From: Brevibacillus laterosporus LMG 15441
GTDB taxonomy: Bacteria > Bacillota > Bacilli > Brevibacillales > Brevibacillaceae
DNA: 64,000 nucleotides
Direction: 5' to 3'
NCBI RefSeq assembly: GCF_000219535.2
Contig: NZ_CP007806.1
Span: forward strand, 2,390,501 to 2,454,500
Below, in pieces: positions 1 through 8,496 of the stretch (the stretch's first letter is position 1; each line of letters starts with the position of its first letter). Both the position numbers and the translations under genes were made by a program. A model generated the notes under the pieces. The model searched no databases. It saw nothing but the letters and a program-made list of their open reading frames with translations, and was not told the DNA's origin.

Positions 1-285
1 GAAAGCAATAATCAGGCTGTTCGGACAGCTCTCGCCATGATGGGAATCCAGCTTAAGGACAAGGAAAAATCACTGGTTGCTAGTAAGCAGAATGAACAAG
101 AAGATAACAAGGTTTCTGAATCCATTGTTAAACTTTTGAGTGGAAAGCCGGTAGTGATTAATGTGGGACTCAAAAAATTTGTAAACGCAGTAACTAGCTA
201 CGGTGGAAGTGCTGTACATTTTGATTGGCGCCCGGTAGCTGGAGGAAATGAAAGAATGCGTAAGATTTTGAGCTTATTGAAGTAA
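1..285 (+). CDS. FdrA/AllF-type protein, C-terminal end only
   Basis: The reading frame is open from base 1, so the 5' part of the gene lies outside the window. The last ~94 residues carry a VINVGL strand followed by VHFDWRPVAGGN, a tail I associate with FdrA-family acyl-CoA-synthetase-like proteins. In E. coli FdrA is one of three subunits (AllF, AllG, AllH) linked to oxamate transcarbamylase, which cleaves oxalurate to oxamate and carbamoyl phosphate. The next three genes on the same strand are the DUF1116, DUF2877 and carbamate kinase partners, and this order is the main support for the call. A 102 bp gap separates it from the next gene. The N-terminal domains cannot be checked here. Confidence 0.7.
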   Translation, partial: ESNNQAVRTALAMMGIQLKDKEKSLVASKQNEQEDNKVSESIVKLLSGKPVVINVGLKKFVNAVTSYGGSAVHFDWRPVAGGNERMRKILSLLK

Positions 286-387
286 GCTGACATTTAGAAC
301 ATAAACAATTCGTTATTATTAAAACGCTTACAAAGCATATATATAAGAACATACAAATAAACTAATATCCAATTAGGAGGATGTAGC

Positions 388-1653
388 ATGTACGGACCTT
401 ATCAAACAATTGATGAAGCAAATCAGGCAGTTATTCAAAAAATTGTAGCTGGTGCTCCTTTTCTAGTAGATGTAGTTCCTGCCAAATCCGTAGTAGAGGA
501 ATTAAACGGTCGGGTGCTTCTCCACGCAGGTCCACCTATTCAATTCGAGGACATGACAGGACCAATGCAAGGGGCTTGCGTCGGAGCATGCTTATTCGAA
601 GGGTGGGCAGCGAATGAAAAAGAAGCGATGACCATGTTAAAACAAGGGGACATCACATTCATTCCGTGCCATCATGTCAAAGCTGTAGGACCTATGGGCG
701 GTATTACATCAGCCAACATGCCACTATTGGTTGTGGAAAATCAGACAGATAGAAATCGTGCCTATTGTACGATGAATGAAGGAATCGGAAAAGTACTACG
801 ATTCGGAGCCTATTCTGAGGAGGTTATCCAGCGTCTAAGATGGATGAGAGATGTTCTGGCGCCTACTCTCTCTAAGGCTTTGCATCAAACTGAGAACGGC
901 TTAAATATTAACGTCATGATGGCAAAGGCAATTACGATGGGAGACGAATTCCATCAACGCAACATCGCAGCCTCTCTTGTATTTTTAAAAGAAATCAGTC
1001 CTTATATCCTGCAAACCGATGCATCTGAAAAAGACAAATTCGATGTAGTGAAATTCCTAGCAGATACTGACCAGTTTTTCCTGAACGTTGCGATGGCAAC
1101 CTCGAAAGCGGTGTTAGATGCTGCAAGAACAATTCAGCACGGCACAGTGGTAACAGCTATGTCTAGAAATGGAAAAAACTTCGGAATACGTATCAGCGGT
1201 ATGGGAGACGAGTGGTTTACAGCGCCAGTTAATACGCCTCAGGGATTATTCTTTACAGGCTATTCCCAGGAAATGGCGAATCCTGATATCGGTGATAGCG
1301 CTATTACAGAAGCATTTGGCGTTGGCGGTATGGCTATGGTTGCAGCTCCAGGTGTTACTCGTTTCGTCGGTGCGGGCGGATTTGAAGATGCGCTAGCAAC
1401 CAGCAATGAGATGACAGAAATTTGCATTGATCATAACCCTAACTTCACGATTCCAACTTGGAACTTCCAAGGTATCTGCCTCGGAATCGATGCACGAAAA
1501 GTAGTAGAAACAGGCATCACACCAGTCATCAATACTGGAATTGCCCACAAGGAGCCTGGTGTAGGTCAAATTGGTGCAGGTACGGTTCGTGCACCTCTCG
1601 CTTGCTTTGAAAAAGCACTGGAAGCTTATGCACAAAAACTGGGATTAATTTAA
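388..1653 (+). CDS. allG: DUF1116 family protein (YlbE/AllG-like)
   Basis: This 421-residue cytoplasmic protein has no signal peptide and matches the full length expected of YlbE (DUF1116). The ATG follows an AGGAGG box at 375-380. Gly-rich motifs include GVGGMAMVAAPGVTRFVG in the last third and EPGVGQIGAG near residues 389-398. In E. coli this family is the AllG subunit of oxamate transcarbamylase; that assignment is family knowledge, not visible in the sequence. It sits between the fdrA-like and DUF2877 genes, 26 bp before the latter, in what looks like one operon ending in carbamate kinase. The predicted role is catabolism of ureide-derived oxalurate to yield carbamoyl phosphate. Confidence 0.85.
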   Translation: MYGPYQTIDEANQAVIQKIVAGAPFLVDVVPAKSVVEELNGRVLLHAGPPIQFEDMTGPMQGACVGACLFEGWAANEKEAMTMLKQGDITFIPCHHVKAVGPMGGITSANMPLLVVENQTDRNRAYCTMNEGIGKVLRFGAYSEEVIQRLRWMRDVLAPTLSKALHQTENGLNINVMMAKAITMGDEFHQRNIAASLVFLKEISPYILQTDASEKDKFDVVKFLADTDQFFLNVAMATSKAVLDAARTIQHGTVVTAMSRNGKNFGIRISGMGDEWFTAPVNTPQGLFFTGYSQEMANPDIGDSAITEAFGVGGMAMVAAPGVTRFVGAGGFEDALATSNEMTEICIDHNPNFTIPTWNFQGICLGIDARKVVETGITPVINTGIAHKEPGVGQIGAGTVRAPLACFEKALEAYAQKLGLI

Positions 1654-1679
1654 CAAAACGCAGAAAAGGGGAGAGCGAC

Positions 1680-2594
1680 ATGAAAGAATTACTGCAGATA
1701 AACGGGATGTACAGCCAGTCTGTACACCCTCTCCTCCAGACCGGCACCCCCGGCTATATCCATAGTGTGTTTCAGAACGGATTTAATATCGGAATGGAAG
1801 ATGGGCTTATTTTTATCGGGGGAACAAAGAACGGACTGCTTCCTTTTGGCATTCACGTGGAGGATAGTCTGGTACCCAAGCTTGTTTCTTTGATCAAGCA
1901 AGGGGAAATCGTTCGCTATGACAGCGGCATGTCGGCTCTTCTCTTTTCCACGTTTTATATAAAATTGAACCCTAAACATGCTTATCATCTCTATGTAGAA
2001 CCGATGACGGAGCATCCTGCATCTTTGCTTCGACATTTGAAGGCGTTTGTAGTTGAGCTAATAGAGGATAATCGACCTACAGGAGCTGATATTTCCGTAG
2101 AGCATTTCATCCACTGCTTCATGAAGGAATCCTTTGGGTTTTGTTCGGAAAGCGAACGGAAGGTGTTACAACTGATGGATGCTGCTTCAACCGAGAGCTT
2201 CTCACAGATCGATGAAGTTCTCAGGTACTGGATTGGTCGAGGAAAAGGCCTCACTCCTTCTGGAGACGACATGCTGGTGGGACTGCTTGCAGTGGATGCG
2301 GTAACGGAAGTGCTGACGGACTCCTTCCGCTTGCACGTAACCAGTCTGGTGGAGAACGAAGCACTGACAACAGATATCAGTCGAGAATATCTGAAGTATG
2401 CGCTGAAGCGGGACTTTAGCTCGGTGGTGACAGATGTTTTACATTCTCTACTACAAAAGGATACAGACAGCTTGGATGAGAGGATTAGAGATTTGTTACG
2501 CGTAGGTCATAGCTCAGGTCTGGATACAGCATTTGGCATACTGATCGGTATGCTGATAATAAGGAGGAATTCAAATTGTCACAAAAAGTTGTAA
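1680..2594 (+). CDS. allH: DUF2877 family protein (YlbF/AllH-like)
   Basis: The protein has 304 residues. The ATG at 1680 is preceded by an AGGGGAGA-type ribosome binding site. A GKGLTPSGDDMLVGLL segment in the middle and a GHSSGLDTAFGILIGML segment near the C-terminus are the conserved Gly/Asp-rich stretches I associate with DUF2877. In E. coli the family is the AllH subunit of oxamate transcarbamylase. Its 3' end overlaps the carbamate kinase gene by 19 bp, and the ribosome binding site for that gene lies inside this one, so the two are probably translationally coupled. No membrane segment or signal peptide is seen. Confidence 0.82.
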   Translation: MKELLQINGMYSQSVHPLLQTGTPGYIHSVFQNGFNIGMEDGLIFIGGTKNGLLPFGIHVEDSLVPKLVSLIKQGEIVRYDSGMSALLFSTFYIKLNPKHAYHLYVEPMTEHPASLLRHLKAFVVELIEDNRPTGADISVEHFIHCFMKESFGFCSESERKVLQLMDAASTESFSQIDEVLRYWIGRGKGLTPSGDDMLVGLLAVDAVTEVLTDSFRLHVTSLVENEALTTDISREYLKYALKRDFSSVVTDVLHSLLQKDTDSLDERIRDLLRVGHSSGLDTAFGILIGMLIIRRNSNCHKKL

Positions 2595-3532
2595 TTGCTC
2601 TTGGGGGCAACGCTATCTTACAACCCAAACAGCAGGCTACTTATGAAAATCAACTGGAGAATATCCAGAAAAGCTGCGAGGTAATCGCACGTATTGTGAA
2701 GCAGGGCTACGAGGTAATTATCACACATGGGAACGGTCCGCAGGTCGGAAATATTTTGCGTCAACAGGACGAAGCAAAAGAAGTAGTTCCGCCATTCCCT
2801 CTTGATGTGTGCAGTGCAGAATCCCAAGGCTTTATCGGGTATATGATGAATCAATGTCTATTAAATGAGCTACAAAAGCTCGGACTAACTAATTCCGTAA
2901 TAAGCATGCTGACACAAACGGAAGTATCAAAGGAAGATCCAGCATTCCAAAACCCGACAAAACCGATAGGCGTTTTTTACAGTGAAGAAGAAGCCAAGCG
3001 CCTTACTGAGGAAAAAGGTTGGATTGTGAAGGAGGACGCAGGCAGAGGCTGGCGTCGTGTAGTTCCGTCTCCAATGCCAAAAGCGATTATCGGAGCTGAC
3101 TTAATCCAATCCCTGACCGATCAAGAGAACATCGTTATTGCTGCGGGTGGAGGAGGCATACCTGTATCCCGTCAATCGGACGGAACTCTTGTAGGGGTGG
3201 AAGCTGTAATCGATAAAGATCGAAGTGGTTACCAGCTTGCTCAAGATGTGAATGCCGATATATTTATGATCTTGACAGATGTTGAGAATGTGTATGTGAA
3301 CTATGGCAAACCAAATCAAAAATCACTCGAAACGATATCGCTGGAAGAAGCTAAGCAGTATGCTGATGAAGGTCAGTTCAGTGCCGGAAGCATGGGACCT
3401 AAAATGGAATCAGCCATAGGCTTTGCCGAAAAAGGTGGGACTGCTATCATTTGTTCCTTGGATCAGGCGGATTTAGCTTTGGCAGGAAAAGCAGGTACCC
3501 GCATCACTCAAGCTATATCTAGCGCAAAGTAA
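2576..3532 (+). CDS. arcC: Carbamate kinase
   Basis: This 318-residue amino-acid-kinase-fold enzyme transfers phosphate from carbamoyl phosphate to ADP, giving ATP and carbamate. Family motifs are ALGGNAI (residues 8-14), HGNGPQVGN (51-59), AAGGGGIPV (189-197) and KDR (214-216). The start is TTG, chosen because AAGGAGGAAT lies 6 bases upstream and translation from it gives the canonical N-terminus. It is the last gene of the fdrA-DUF1116-DUF2877 operon, so it should act as the catabolic kinase that recovers ATP from oxamate transcarbamylase, like E. coli YbcF/AllK. No arginine deiminase genes are present, which argues against an ADI-pathway role. A strong hairpin follows. Confidence 0.93.
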   Translation: MSQKVVIALGGNAILQPKQQATYENQLENIQKSCEVIARIVKQGYEVIITHGNGPQVGNILRQQDEAKEVVPPFPLDVCSAESQGFIGYMMNQCLLNELQKLGLTNSVISMLTQTEVSKEDPAFQNPTKPIGVFYSEEEAKRLTEEKGWIVKEDAGRGWRRVVPSPMPKAIIGADLIQSLTDQENIVIAAGGGGIPVSRQSDGTLVGVEAVIDKDRSGYQLAQDVNADIFMILTDVENVYVNYGKPNQKSLETISLEEAKQYADEGQFSAGSMGPKMESAIGFAEKGGTAIICSLDQADLALAGKAGTRITQAISSAK

Positions 3533-3557
3533 ATAATAGAAGAGCTAATTTCGATAC

Positions 3558-3605
3558 GAGCAGTTCTATAGTCATGGAAATGACAATAGGACTGCTCTAT
3601 TCTAC
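3558..3605 (+). terminator. Rho-independent terminator of the allG-allH-arcC operon
   Basis: GAGCAGT and ACTGCTC form the outer stem, CTAT/ATAG and GTCAT/ATGAC the inner stems, with a GGAA loop. TATTCTACTTT follows. It lies 25 bases after the carbamate kinase stop. Confidence 0.8.
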
Positions 3606-3782
3606 TTTATGGCAAAGAAAACTATTCCAACTAACAATCAACTACAAATTTGTTATTTTTATATGAGTAAAATGTCATCTCAGCATCATTGTAAAACCAA
3701 TCAGATCAGTTATAGTATGTAAAAGGATGAATGTAATAAACACAACGTGAGCTATCAACAAGAGATGGAACAGGAGAAACCA

Positions 3783-4766
3783 ATGAACATGATAAAGAAA
3801 CTATTGAAACGAAAAATCGTCTGGATATGTCTTGTCCTATTTGTATTTATTTATGGTAACAACAGTTCTTTGTTTGCCCATCGACCCGATGGATCACCTC
3901 TGTTGCTTGCCCATCGAGGACTTGCTCAGACCTTTAGCATGGAAAATATCACGAATGATACCTGTACAGCCGAGCGAATAATGATGCCAGAGCATCCTTA
4001 TTTAGAAAATACCATCCTTTCTATGGATGCCGCTTTTAAAGCTGGTGCGGATATAGTAGAATTCGATGTTCAATGGACAAAAGATAACAATTTTGTTGTT
4101 TTCCACGATTGGACTCTTGAGTGTCGTACGAATGGGAAGGGTGTTACAAGAGATTTTACAACCAAAGAGCTGCAAGCACTCGATATTGGATACGGCTACA
4201 CGGCAGATGGCGGTAAAACCTTTCCATTCCGAGGGAAAGGAATCAATCTAATGCCAACTCTGGATGAGGTGCTAAACCATTTTCCTGATCGTTCCTTTCT
4301 GATTCATATCAAAAGCAATGATGCCAATGAAGGAATTCAAATGGCAGCTTATCTGCAAAAACTACCCGCTAGCCGTCTGGACCAATTAACTGTGTATGGC
4401 GGGGATAAGCCGATAGCCGAGATAAAAGAGCGAATTCCTAGCCTGAGAACCATGTCAAAGGCTTCGTTGAAAAAAGATCTTCTTACTTATATGGCAATAG
4501 GGTGGACCGGCTACGTTCCCGCTAGTCTAAAGCATGCCCAGTTACATATACCTGATCAGTTTGCTCCTTGGTTATGGGGATGGCCAAATCGTTTTCTGAA
4601 TCGGATGGATGAAATGGACACACGAGTCATTATTGTTGGTGGAGATGGAGAAGGATTTTCAAGTGGATTTGACTCTCCTGAGGATATCAAACGCCTACCA
4701 AACAATTACAGCGGTGGGATATGGACAAATCGGATTGATAAAATAGCTCCTTTATATAAACAGTAG
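3783..4766 (+). CDS. Glycerophosphodiester phosphodiesterase family protein, membrane-anchored
   Basis: From the ATG at 3783 the product has 327 residues. An upstream in-frame GTG at 3747 has no ribosome binding site, whereas CAGGAGA precedes 3783. One N-terminal membrane segment (about 11-25) follows Lys/Arg residues, so the catalytic part should face outside. GDPD motifs are clear: AHRG (His44-Arg45), EFDVQWTKD (Glu93, Asp95) and FHDWTLECRT (His108-Asp109). The family hydrolyses glycerophosphodiesters from lipids or teichoic acid to glycerol-3-phosphate and an alcohol. The gene stands alone, with a terminator upstream and a 400-base gap downstream. The exact substrate is unknown. Confidence 0.88.
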   Translation: MNMIKKLLKRKIVWICLVLFVFIYGNNSSLFAHRPDGSPLLLAHRGLAQTFSMENITNDTCTAERIMMPEHPYLENTILSMDAAFKAGADIVEFDVQWTKDNNFVVFHDWTLECRTNGKGVTRDFTTKELQALDIGYGYTADGGKTFPFRGKGINLMPTLDEVLNHFPDRSFLIHIKSNDANEGIQMAAYLQKLPASRLDQLTVYGGDKPIAEIKERIPSLRTMSKASLKKDLLTYMAIGWTGYVPASLKHAQLHIPDQFAPWLWGWPNRFLNRMDEMDTRVIIVGGDGEGFSSGFDSPEDIKRLPNNYSGGIWTNRIDKIAPLYKQ

Positions 4767-5051
4767 ACTATCCTTTTAGGGGAAATAGATTTTTCTCGGT
4801 AGTACTTTCTATAGAATAGGCAGAAAGATAATAAGAGACGAGGCACATTTAAATAGGAAGGAATCGGTATAAAAATAATACACATAATATTTATTATGTA
4901 AAGTCAGTCTTTTTTTCATGAGGTTAGCATCCTTTCTGCTAGGGTTCAGAGATATAAAACTACAACACTTCCCACACAAAATTGGCAAGAAACATTTTTA
5001 GATCACACAAATTTCTCAACTTACGAAACAAAAGCAAAAGTGTTTTTTGTA

Positions 5052-5108
5052 AACAGATAAGGACTAAAGATAGAAGCTCATTTATCTTAGTCTTTATCTG
5101 TTTTATTT
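5052..5108 (+). terminator. Long hairpin with T-rich tail in the 4767-5175 intergenic stretch
   Basis: AACAGATAAGGACTAAAGAT pairs almost fully with ATCTTAGTCTTTATCTGTT around a short loop. TTTATTTATTTT follows on the + strand. It may end the upstream + gene or act for the converging ridA remnant. I see no gene in the rest of 4767-5175. Confidence 0.6.
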
Positions 5109-5175
5109 ATTTTAAGGTTATATACAATTGATGATTATGTAATACAAACAGCAACTCTGTAAGGTACGTGAAAGA

Positions 5176-5572
5176 TCAGTTTCCTACCGCAATTGCCTCT
5201 ACTTCAATTAATAGTTCATCTTTTATCAGTTTTCTAACTTCTACTGCTGAACTAGCTGGAGGATTCATTGTATTAATGTACTGATCCCGAATATCTCTAA
5301 CAACTGGCATTTGCGAGAAATCTGTCAAGAAAAAAGTTAATTTCACTACATCATGAAAGTTTAATTCCGAAGCCTCCAAAGCTATTCTGATATTTTCAAA
5401 TACTTGTTTTGTTTGTAAAGCTAAATCTCCCAATTCCTACTATATTACCCTCTACGTTAATTGCAACCTGTCCAGAAAAATAAATTGTTCTACGGGCATT
5501 GCTAACATCTACTACATGGGAGTAACCAAAAGTCGCTGGCATTGCTTCAGGATTTATAAATTTTTTTTGCAA
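5176..5572 (-). pseudogene. ridA: RidA (YjgF/YER057c/UK114) family gene with a frameshift
   Basis: Two minus-strand frames join into one RidA protein of about 131 residues. The N-terminal part carries INPEAMPATFGYSHVVDV and IYFSGQVAIN; the C-terminal part carries GDLALQTKQVFENI, DVVKLTFFLTD and PPASSAVEV. RidA enzymes hydrolyse reactive enamine/imine intermediates. The frames meet at the CCC run at 5429-5431; removing one base restores the expected GIGDLALQ. The likely start is TTG at 5572, preceded by AAGGAGGAG, rather than the ATG at 5602. Only one lesion is present and it is in a homopolymer, so a sequencing error is as possible as true inactivation. Confidence 0.82.
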
Positions 5573-5602
5573 GGTGCTTCTCCTCCTTGTTTTATCAAAC
5601 AA

Positions 5603-5997
5603 ATTTTAGAGTGACACACTCACCTTGTAGATGAGAACCACCAAATCTAAATCTAAAAATTAGGATTCATATGGGGGTATAATTATGTCATTTCCCGTAA
5701 GATTGGTACAATTATTTCACATAAAATGACAAAAATCTACCTACTTAAGCCCTTTATGAATTGCTATACAAGGAACACAGGTCGCTATTCAAAAGGAAAA
5801 TAGATAGAGAATAAAAATGTAAAATGTATCCAAAGACTCTTGTAAAATATAAATTAATCAGAATAATGCGGTTAGTTCCTAAATGCCCATGACTTTCTGC
5901 TTAATTATTCACAACTTATATATCATTTACCATTATTAAATCAATTGTTAAGATTACGTTTGTATATCATACTAATTTTGACAATGGAGGCATCTAG
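5603..5997. other. Intergenic stretch between ridA remnant and DUF2167 gene
   Basis: This is about 395 bases of AT-rich DNA. I see no coding frame with support. It should contain both divergent promoters, but I cannot place either with confidence. Confidence 0.3.
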
Positions 5998-6993
5998 GTG
6001 AAATCGAAAAGCATTTATTCCGTCATTCTTGTATTACTTATTGCCGTTTTTACCACTTCTGTCTATGCAGCAGAAAATCTAAAGTGGGTGAAAGGGGGGA
6101 CAACCGTTCATGTAGGAGATCGTTTAGCTACTTTTAAAATCCCTGATAAGCTTGCTTATTTGAACAAAGAAGATACAATCATGGTCCAAAAACAATTCGG
6201 TAACTCTACATCGTCACGTGAGATTGGAAGTGTATATCCTACTTCGGATCAGGAAAATTGGTTCGTAGTAATGGAATATGATGAAGTAGGACACATCATG
6301 GACGATGAGCAAAACAATATTGATCAAGATGCAATTCTGAAGAGTTATAAAGAAGGAACAGAAGAGCATAACAAAGAACGTAAGCCAGAAGAACAAATTC
6401 ATGTAGTAGGCTGGGATGTACCCCCTTCCTATGATGCAAAAACACATACCCTTCAATGGTCAATGCTTGCCGAGGATAATAACAAAAATCCGATTATCAA
6501 CTACAATTTGCAAATGTTAACAAGAAAAGGATATGTTTCGTTTATTCTTGTATCTGATCCAGCAACACTAGCGAAGGATAAAAAGACCTTAACGGAGCAA
6601 ATTGTGCCTCAGTTCAAGTTGGTAGAAGGAAATCGATACGACGATTATGATGCGTCTACAGACAAGCTAGCTGACTATGGCTTGACTGGACTCGTTCTAG
6701 GTGGTTTAGGCTTAGCTGTCGCTAAAAAAGTAGGTTTTCTTGCACTTATTTTAGTATTTTTGAAAAAAGCATGGATTGTTGTAGTTCTTGTATTAGGTGG
6801 TATCTTTAAAATGGTCATGAACATCTTCAAAAAGAAAAAGAACCATATGGACACATCCAGTGATATGAATGCGGAGGCTAATCCTACTTCTTCAATTGAG
6901 CAAGCTCCAGTAGTAGAATCAACTGAATCATCGGCTCCTTCTAATCAAACTGATTCGACATCTGCTTCAAACGATAATTCTAAAACGCTATAA
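5998..6993 (+). CDS. DUF2167 family membrane protein
   Basis: The product has 331 residues and a GTG start preceded by ATGGAGGCATC. Residues 1-24 form a signal peptide ending in VYAAE. The body has DUF2167 signatures: the KWVKGGTTVHVGD opening, an ENWFVVMEYDEVGHI segment and WDVPPSYDAKTHTLQWSM. A Gly-rich hydrophobic region (about 229-275) gives one or two membrane segments, followed by a Lys cluster and a Ser/Thr/Asn-rich low-complexity cytoplasmic tail. The family is widespread in membranes and has no firm function. It is monocistronic, with a terminator 7 bases after the stop. Confidence 0.85.
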   Translation: MKSKSIYSVILVLLIAVFTTSVYAAENLKWVKGGTTVHVGDRLATFKIPDKLAYLNKEDTIMVQKQFGNSTSSREIGSVYPTSDQENWFVVMEYDEVGHIMDDEQNNIDQDAILKSYKEGTEEHNKERKPEEQIHVVGWDVPPSYDAKTHTLQWSMLAEDNNKNPIINYNLQMLTRKGYVSFILVSDPATLAKDKKTLTEQIVPQFKLVEGNRYDDYDASTDKLADYGLTGLVLGGLGLAVAKKVGFLALILVFLKKAWIVVVLVLGGIFKMVMNIFKKKKNHMDTSSDMNAEANPTSSIEQAPVVESTESSAPSNQTDSTSASNDNSKTL

Positions 6994-6999
6994 ATAGTG

Positions 7000-7031
7000 A
7001 AACCATCTTGGGTAACCGAGGTGGTTTTTTA
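7000..7031 (+). terminator. Terminator of the DUF2167 gene
   Basis: AACCATCTTGG pairs with CCGAGGTGGTT and is followed by six T residues. Confidence 0.8.
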
Positions 7032-7043
7032 CTTGTTTGACTG

Positions 7044-7079
7044 GGGGACAGTTAGCCGATTTTTGGCTAATTTGTCCCT
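7044..7079. repeat. Inverted repeat of unknown role
   Basis: GGGGACAGTTAGCC pairs with GGCTAATTTGTCCC across a 7-base T-rich loop. It lies just after a terminator and 100 bases before the XendoU-like gene. It resembles the end of a small mobile repeat, but I saw no second copy. Confidence 0.5.
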
Positions 7080-7183
7080 AAAATAAATACGGCAGCTTGT
7101 TCAAAAAAATAAAAGAATAAGTAGAAGGCGAGAAGGAGAATCTATTGATGAAAAAAATGAGCTATTAAGGAGGGACCGACAGG

Positions 7184-8107
7184 ATGCTGTGGAATAAAAT
7201 CTGGCAAGCTGATATGGCTAACAATGGGATACTACCGTTAATCAAAAATGTAAGTGAGGATCAAAAGGATGATTCTAAAGGATATGTGATTGTAGATGAA
7301 AACCCCCGTTTAGGATGTAATAACCCTAATCACGAGCCTAGCGAGAATCGAGAAGTGAACGTTCTTACTAATGTTGTTATTCCTTCCCATAAAAAGAAAT
7401 CCTATGAATTATTTGAAAAGCTGACTGATAAGTATAATATGAAGCTTGGGGAAAAAGAGCAATTTGATCCTATCAAACTTGATGAAATCAATACATTTTT
7501 ACAATACGTGATCAGTACAGAACCTATGAAAATAGCAAGAGAATACGTAATGAATCATAACGGCAATCATACTATTTCATCTGATGCTGAATGGATAAAA
7601 TTATTGTATGATATATGGTTTGAACCCCGTCGAAGAGGCACTACATCTGCTTTTGAGCATATTTTTCTTGGTGAGGAAGGACTAGATCATGGAGAAATAA
7701 TCTTAGATGGTCATCATTTCTGGTATCATTATTATCTAAAGGATGGTCCCTTTGAAATCACGCATCAGGAAGATGTCATTTACTTCCTTCATTATTTTGA
7801 ACTGCAACGATCAGAAAAAAGTAAGCTGGGAGAGGTTATTACTATTACTTATAAATATCTGGAAAAAACGTCGGAAACTGATGGACGAGTTTTATATAAA
7901 AGAACTGGGGGATTCTTTGTAGGATTGAGTCCAGAAGGATTATTAGCGATGGGTACAGTCGCCTATATCAATGGAGACGAAGAGCAAATGATCACCATTA
8001 ACGATGAAACATATAAACTAATCACGGCTATAAAAACAGAAGAAGGTGTTACTTTTTTCAGAACCTTCTATCCTAAGCTTCAAAATGCGATTCGGGTTAG
8101 CTGTTAG
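7184..8107 (+). CDS. XendoU-type endoribonuclease family protein
   Basis: The product has 307 residues, with an ATG preceded by AAGGAGGGACC. The second half has the ordered signatures of the XendoU/EndoU family: FEHIFLGE (157-164, His159), DGHHFWYHYYL (175-185, His177 or His178), a Lys at 239 followed by GFFVGLSPEGLLAMGTVAY, and a terminal FFRTFYPK. This matches the eukaryotic pattern of FEHVFxGE, GxHNW and SPEFExALYT. The family cleaves single-stranded RNA at uridines using two His and one Lys. No signal peptide or toxin-carrier domain is present, so it may act in the cytoplasm. The adjacent genes are remnants, suggesting transfer. The fold call is firm enough to test, but activity is inferred. 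Confidence 0.72.
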   Translation: MLWNKIWQADMANNGILPLIKNVSEDQKDDSKGYVIVDENPRLGCNNPNHEPSENREVNVLTNVVIPSHKKKSYELFEKLTDKYNMKLGEKEQFDPIKLDEINTFLQYVISTEPMKIAREYVMNHNGNHTISSDAEWIKLLYDIWFEPRRRGTTSAFEHIFLGEEGLDHGEIILDGHHFWYHYYLKDGPFEITHQEDVIYFLHYFELQRSEKSKLGEVITITYKYLEKTSETDGRVLYKRTGGFFVGLSPEGLLAMGTVAYINGDEEQMITINDETYKLITAIKTEEGVTFFRTFYPKLQNAIRVSC

Positions 8108-8140
8108 TTCCATCAACAGAACAAGGTGAACTAGGGAATT

Positions 8141-8496
8141 GTCCAGTACACATGGACCAAAAATACAACTGAAAAAAGACCTGTCCTTTTCTGTATCCAT
8201 GGGGGAGGGTGGCTAACTGGTGGGTGGGCTTTGCCATGGGAACGGACCTGACCTGGCTTTAAATGGCGATATCGTTGTAGTTACAGTCAATTACCGGTTA
8301 GAAGCTTTAGGAAATCTATTTTTACCAGGCATATCCGAGGGAAACCTTTGCATTAAGGGATTTGATTGCTGCCTTGCATTGGGTAAAGAATAACATTGAG
8401 GTTTTCGGTGACGACCCAACCCAGATCACGGTACCTGGACAATCGGCTGGTGCGTGGTATTCTGTTGCATTAATGGCTACCTTATTTACTGGGTAA
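8141..8496 (+). pseudogene. Carboxylesterase type B remnant
   Basis: Translated fragments in shifting frames give IHGGGWLTGG (oxyanion-hole motif), GDIVVVTVNYRLEALG, LRDLIAALHWVKNNIEVFGDD and a GQSAG nucleophile-elbow motif, in the order found in PnbA-like carboxylesterases. At least two frame changes are needed, and both ends are missing. Its 3' end overlaps the stop of the opposite-strand multicopper oxidase remnant, so two decaying genes have been joined tail to tail. Confidence 0.75.
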
